The notes under the pieces are model-generated. The model was not told where the DNA came from. It ran no database searches and was given only the letters and a program-made list of their open reading frames with translations. Below, one piece after another: positions 62,777 to 64,000 of a stretch of DNA of 64,000 nucleotides (its first letter is position 1; each line of letters begins with the position of its first letter). The DNA lies in assembly GCA_016185425.1 (NCBI GenBank), contig JACPNQ010000015.1:1-64000 (forward strand). The letters are read 5' to 3'. This stretch comes from Acidobacteriota bacterium. GTDB lineage: Bacteria; Acidobacteriota; Terriglobia; Bryobacterales; Bryobacteraceae. The position numbers and the translations under genes are program-made.

Positions 62777-64000
62777 CTAGGACCCTTTCTGCGCGGCGCG
62801 AAGACAGAACTGGCGTAGCGCCACCCCCAATGTGCGGCCATCGCCTTCAGGCTGTATCGTGCTGCTTTTGATCTCGATTTGTTGGACGACACGAGGATCA
62901 AACGCGACTCCGCCGGACCACGCCCCGTCGGCGCCGGTCTGCCCCTCAAAGATAGTCTGGCCATCGATAAGGATGGCAAACCCGTGCCCCGGCGGATGAA
63001 CGCCCCAAAGGGAGGCGTCGATACGATCCGAGAGTATTCCCAACTCGCCAGGTATCGTCAGGGAAGCATGGCCGTTGGTCCAGCGCAGCGTGGAACCATC
63101 ATAGGGTTCCGGCGAGTGGAACCCTGATTCGCCTATAACCCATAACGGTTCAATCCCGATCCGAGTTGGCCAGTTGCTGTTTTCCGGACTGCGGTGGAGC
63201 CAACGGACAATCGGTGCTTCGTCGTCTTTCTTATCAATGCCTTTCGGAGCGCGGGGGGCGATAGAGTTCAAAATCGGCGCAAGCAACTGGACATACCGAG
63301 ACACCGTTTCCTCGCGGAGATTCAGCAGGCGCTCGCTTTCTGCGTCTCGTACACGCAACAGCGTTGCCATTCGCTCCGCCACCCATGACGGCTCCAAGGT
63401 ACGCGCCTCAAGGACGTCCAGCCCAATCCATTCGCCAATTCTCGCCCGCGTGTCGGTACCGGCGATGATCGCGGGGATACCAAATCCCGCCGCGGTGACG
63501 GCTGCGTGAACGCGATTGGCAAAGATGCAGGCGAGCGATCTGTACAAGTCCAGATAATCGCGGTAGGCCTTCGATAGGAATATCCGCTCTCCCGCCGCCG
63601 CGAGATACTCAGCGTATTGCTGCTCTTCCATGTCATGGCAAATGAAGATCACTTGTCCCATTTGCCGAAACGCCTGCAGCAACTTGTGCATGCGCTGTGT
63701 CCACGAGTAGGAATCGAAGGAGTGAGCAAAATCGTAGTGTCCACCCTTCCCCATAAGATTCACGCCGATCAGGCCGGCAGGTGCGGGAACCGCCTGCTGG
63801 CGCCCGGCCGCCAACAGTGCCGGACAGGGCAAGCACTCGTGAGCAACCCTCAGGCGGCTGAGAATCTGACTGGCCAGCGGATCGCGAACAGTGGTGAGGG
63901 CAGCCCGCGCGCCAGCACGGACGGCGAAATCCGCGCACACCCGGTCGTCGACGAATGCGCTTCCGTCGCCCCCCCACGGTTGGCAACTGCCGGCGCCGAG
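62777..64000 (-). CDS. Polysaccharide pyruvyl transferase family protein, 5' end outside window
   Basis: 408 codons run in frame to the right edge, so the start lies beyond it. The first visible part LGAGSCQPWGGDGSAFVDDR continues into FAVRAGARAALTTVRDPLAS, and then FANRVHAAVTAAGFGIPAII; these match the polysaccharide pyruvyl transferase fold. The last ~130 residues form an extra beta-rich domain that the core family does not need. The enzyme would transfer pyruvate ketals onto sugars of exported polysaccharides. The methyltransferase gene lies 87 bases downstream on the same strand. Confidence 0.85.
   Translation of the reverse strand, partial: LGAGSCQPWGGDGSAFVDDRVCADFAVRAGARAALTTVRDPLASQILSRLRVAHECLPCPALLAAGRQQAVPAPAGLIGVNLMGKGGHYDFAHSFDSYSWTQRMHKLLQAFRQMGQVIFICHDMEEQQYAEYLAAAGERIFLSKAYRDYLDLYRSLACIFANRVHAAVTAAGFGIPAIIAGTDTRARIGEWIGLDVLEARTLEPSWVAERMATLLRVRDAESERLLNLREETVSRYVQLLAPILNSIAPRAPKGIDKKDDEAPIVRWLHRSPENSNWPTRIGIEPLWVIGESGFHSPEPYDGSTLRWTNGHASLTIPGELGILSDRIDASLWGVHPPGHGFAILIDGQTIFEGQTGADGAWSGGVAFDPRVVQQIEIKSSTIQPEGDGRTLGVALRQFCLRAAQKGS

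Overview
The window is a GC-rich bacterial chromosome segment that most resembles a soil Acidobacteriota of the Solibacter/Bryobacter type. The signs are a hydrolase ending in the ~220-residue C-terminal domain known mainly from Solibacter (TIGR03437-like), two DUF1549/DUF1553 cytochrome plus DUF1501 gene pairs, two very long TonB-dependent receptors with an N-terminal carboxypeptidase-regulatory domain, and many exported PQQ-propeller, sulfatase, amidohydrolase and Gfo/Idh/MocA proteins. The assignment is an inference from gene content; no rRNA or tRNA gene was recognised.

Layout. 1-4.3 kb: a terminase-like 3' fragment, then DUF1501 and DUF1553 genes on the minus strand. 4.4-13.5 kb: a Pro/Gln-rich membrane protein, then a tight minus-strand run (GH63-type glucosidase, amidohydrolase, iron-dependent alcohol dehydrogenase, PQQ propeller), an astacin/lectin-repeat remnant, an ABM monooxygenase and a sulfatase. 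13.5-24 kb: an isolated CpaF-type secretion ATPase with a small membrane peptide, an esterase, a decayed phosphoribosyltransferase/SLOG pair, a second PQQ propeller with an EF-hand insert, an MFS transporter, a ribbon-helix-helix protein, and the run MBL hydrolase-purB-O-methyltransferase. 24.3-37.1 kb: a receiver protein followed by a compact seven-gene cluster. 37.1-47.4 kb: exported accessory enzymes, a broken Fic gene, a SAM-II-type riboswitch, a frameshifted serine hydrolase and a lipase-like protein. 47.4-54.5 kb: cold-shock protein, the second DUF1501/DUF1553 pair, folK, ruvB, ruvA and rsmE. 54.8-64 kb: two TonB-dependent receptors, a methyltransferase and the 3' part of a polysaccharide pyruvyl transferase gene.

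The most interesting region is 24847-37109. Seven plus-strand genes lie end to end, mostly with overlaps or gaps under 20 bases: a short acidic protein of a type seen beside T6SS/eCIS accessory genes, a Cys-motif Ig-like protein, a LysM protein, a 1122-residue metzincin-like protease carrying tail-fibre-like repeats and no Sec signal, an exported 506-residue protein, a two-domain Clp/Hsp100 ATPase with an IGF loop, and a Ser/Thr kinase with 21 TPRs. No sheath, tube, baseplate or VgrG gene is present. I read this as an orphan export/effector or proteolytic-control module; this is inference.

A second notable item is at 44161-44230. The sequence can form both helices of a SAM-II riboswitch pseudoknot and carries the conserved UGAUUU segment, but it lies upstream of an 87-residue gene of unknown function rather than a methionine biosynthesis gene. 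Several genes are clearly decaying (Fic, phosphoribosyltransferase, astacin-like, serine hydrolase), so this is accessory, evolving territory interleaved with housekeeping genes.
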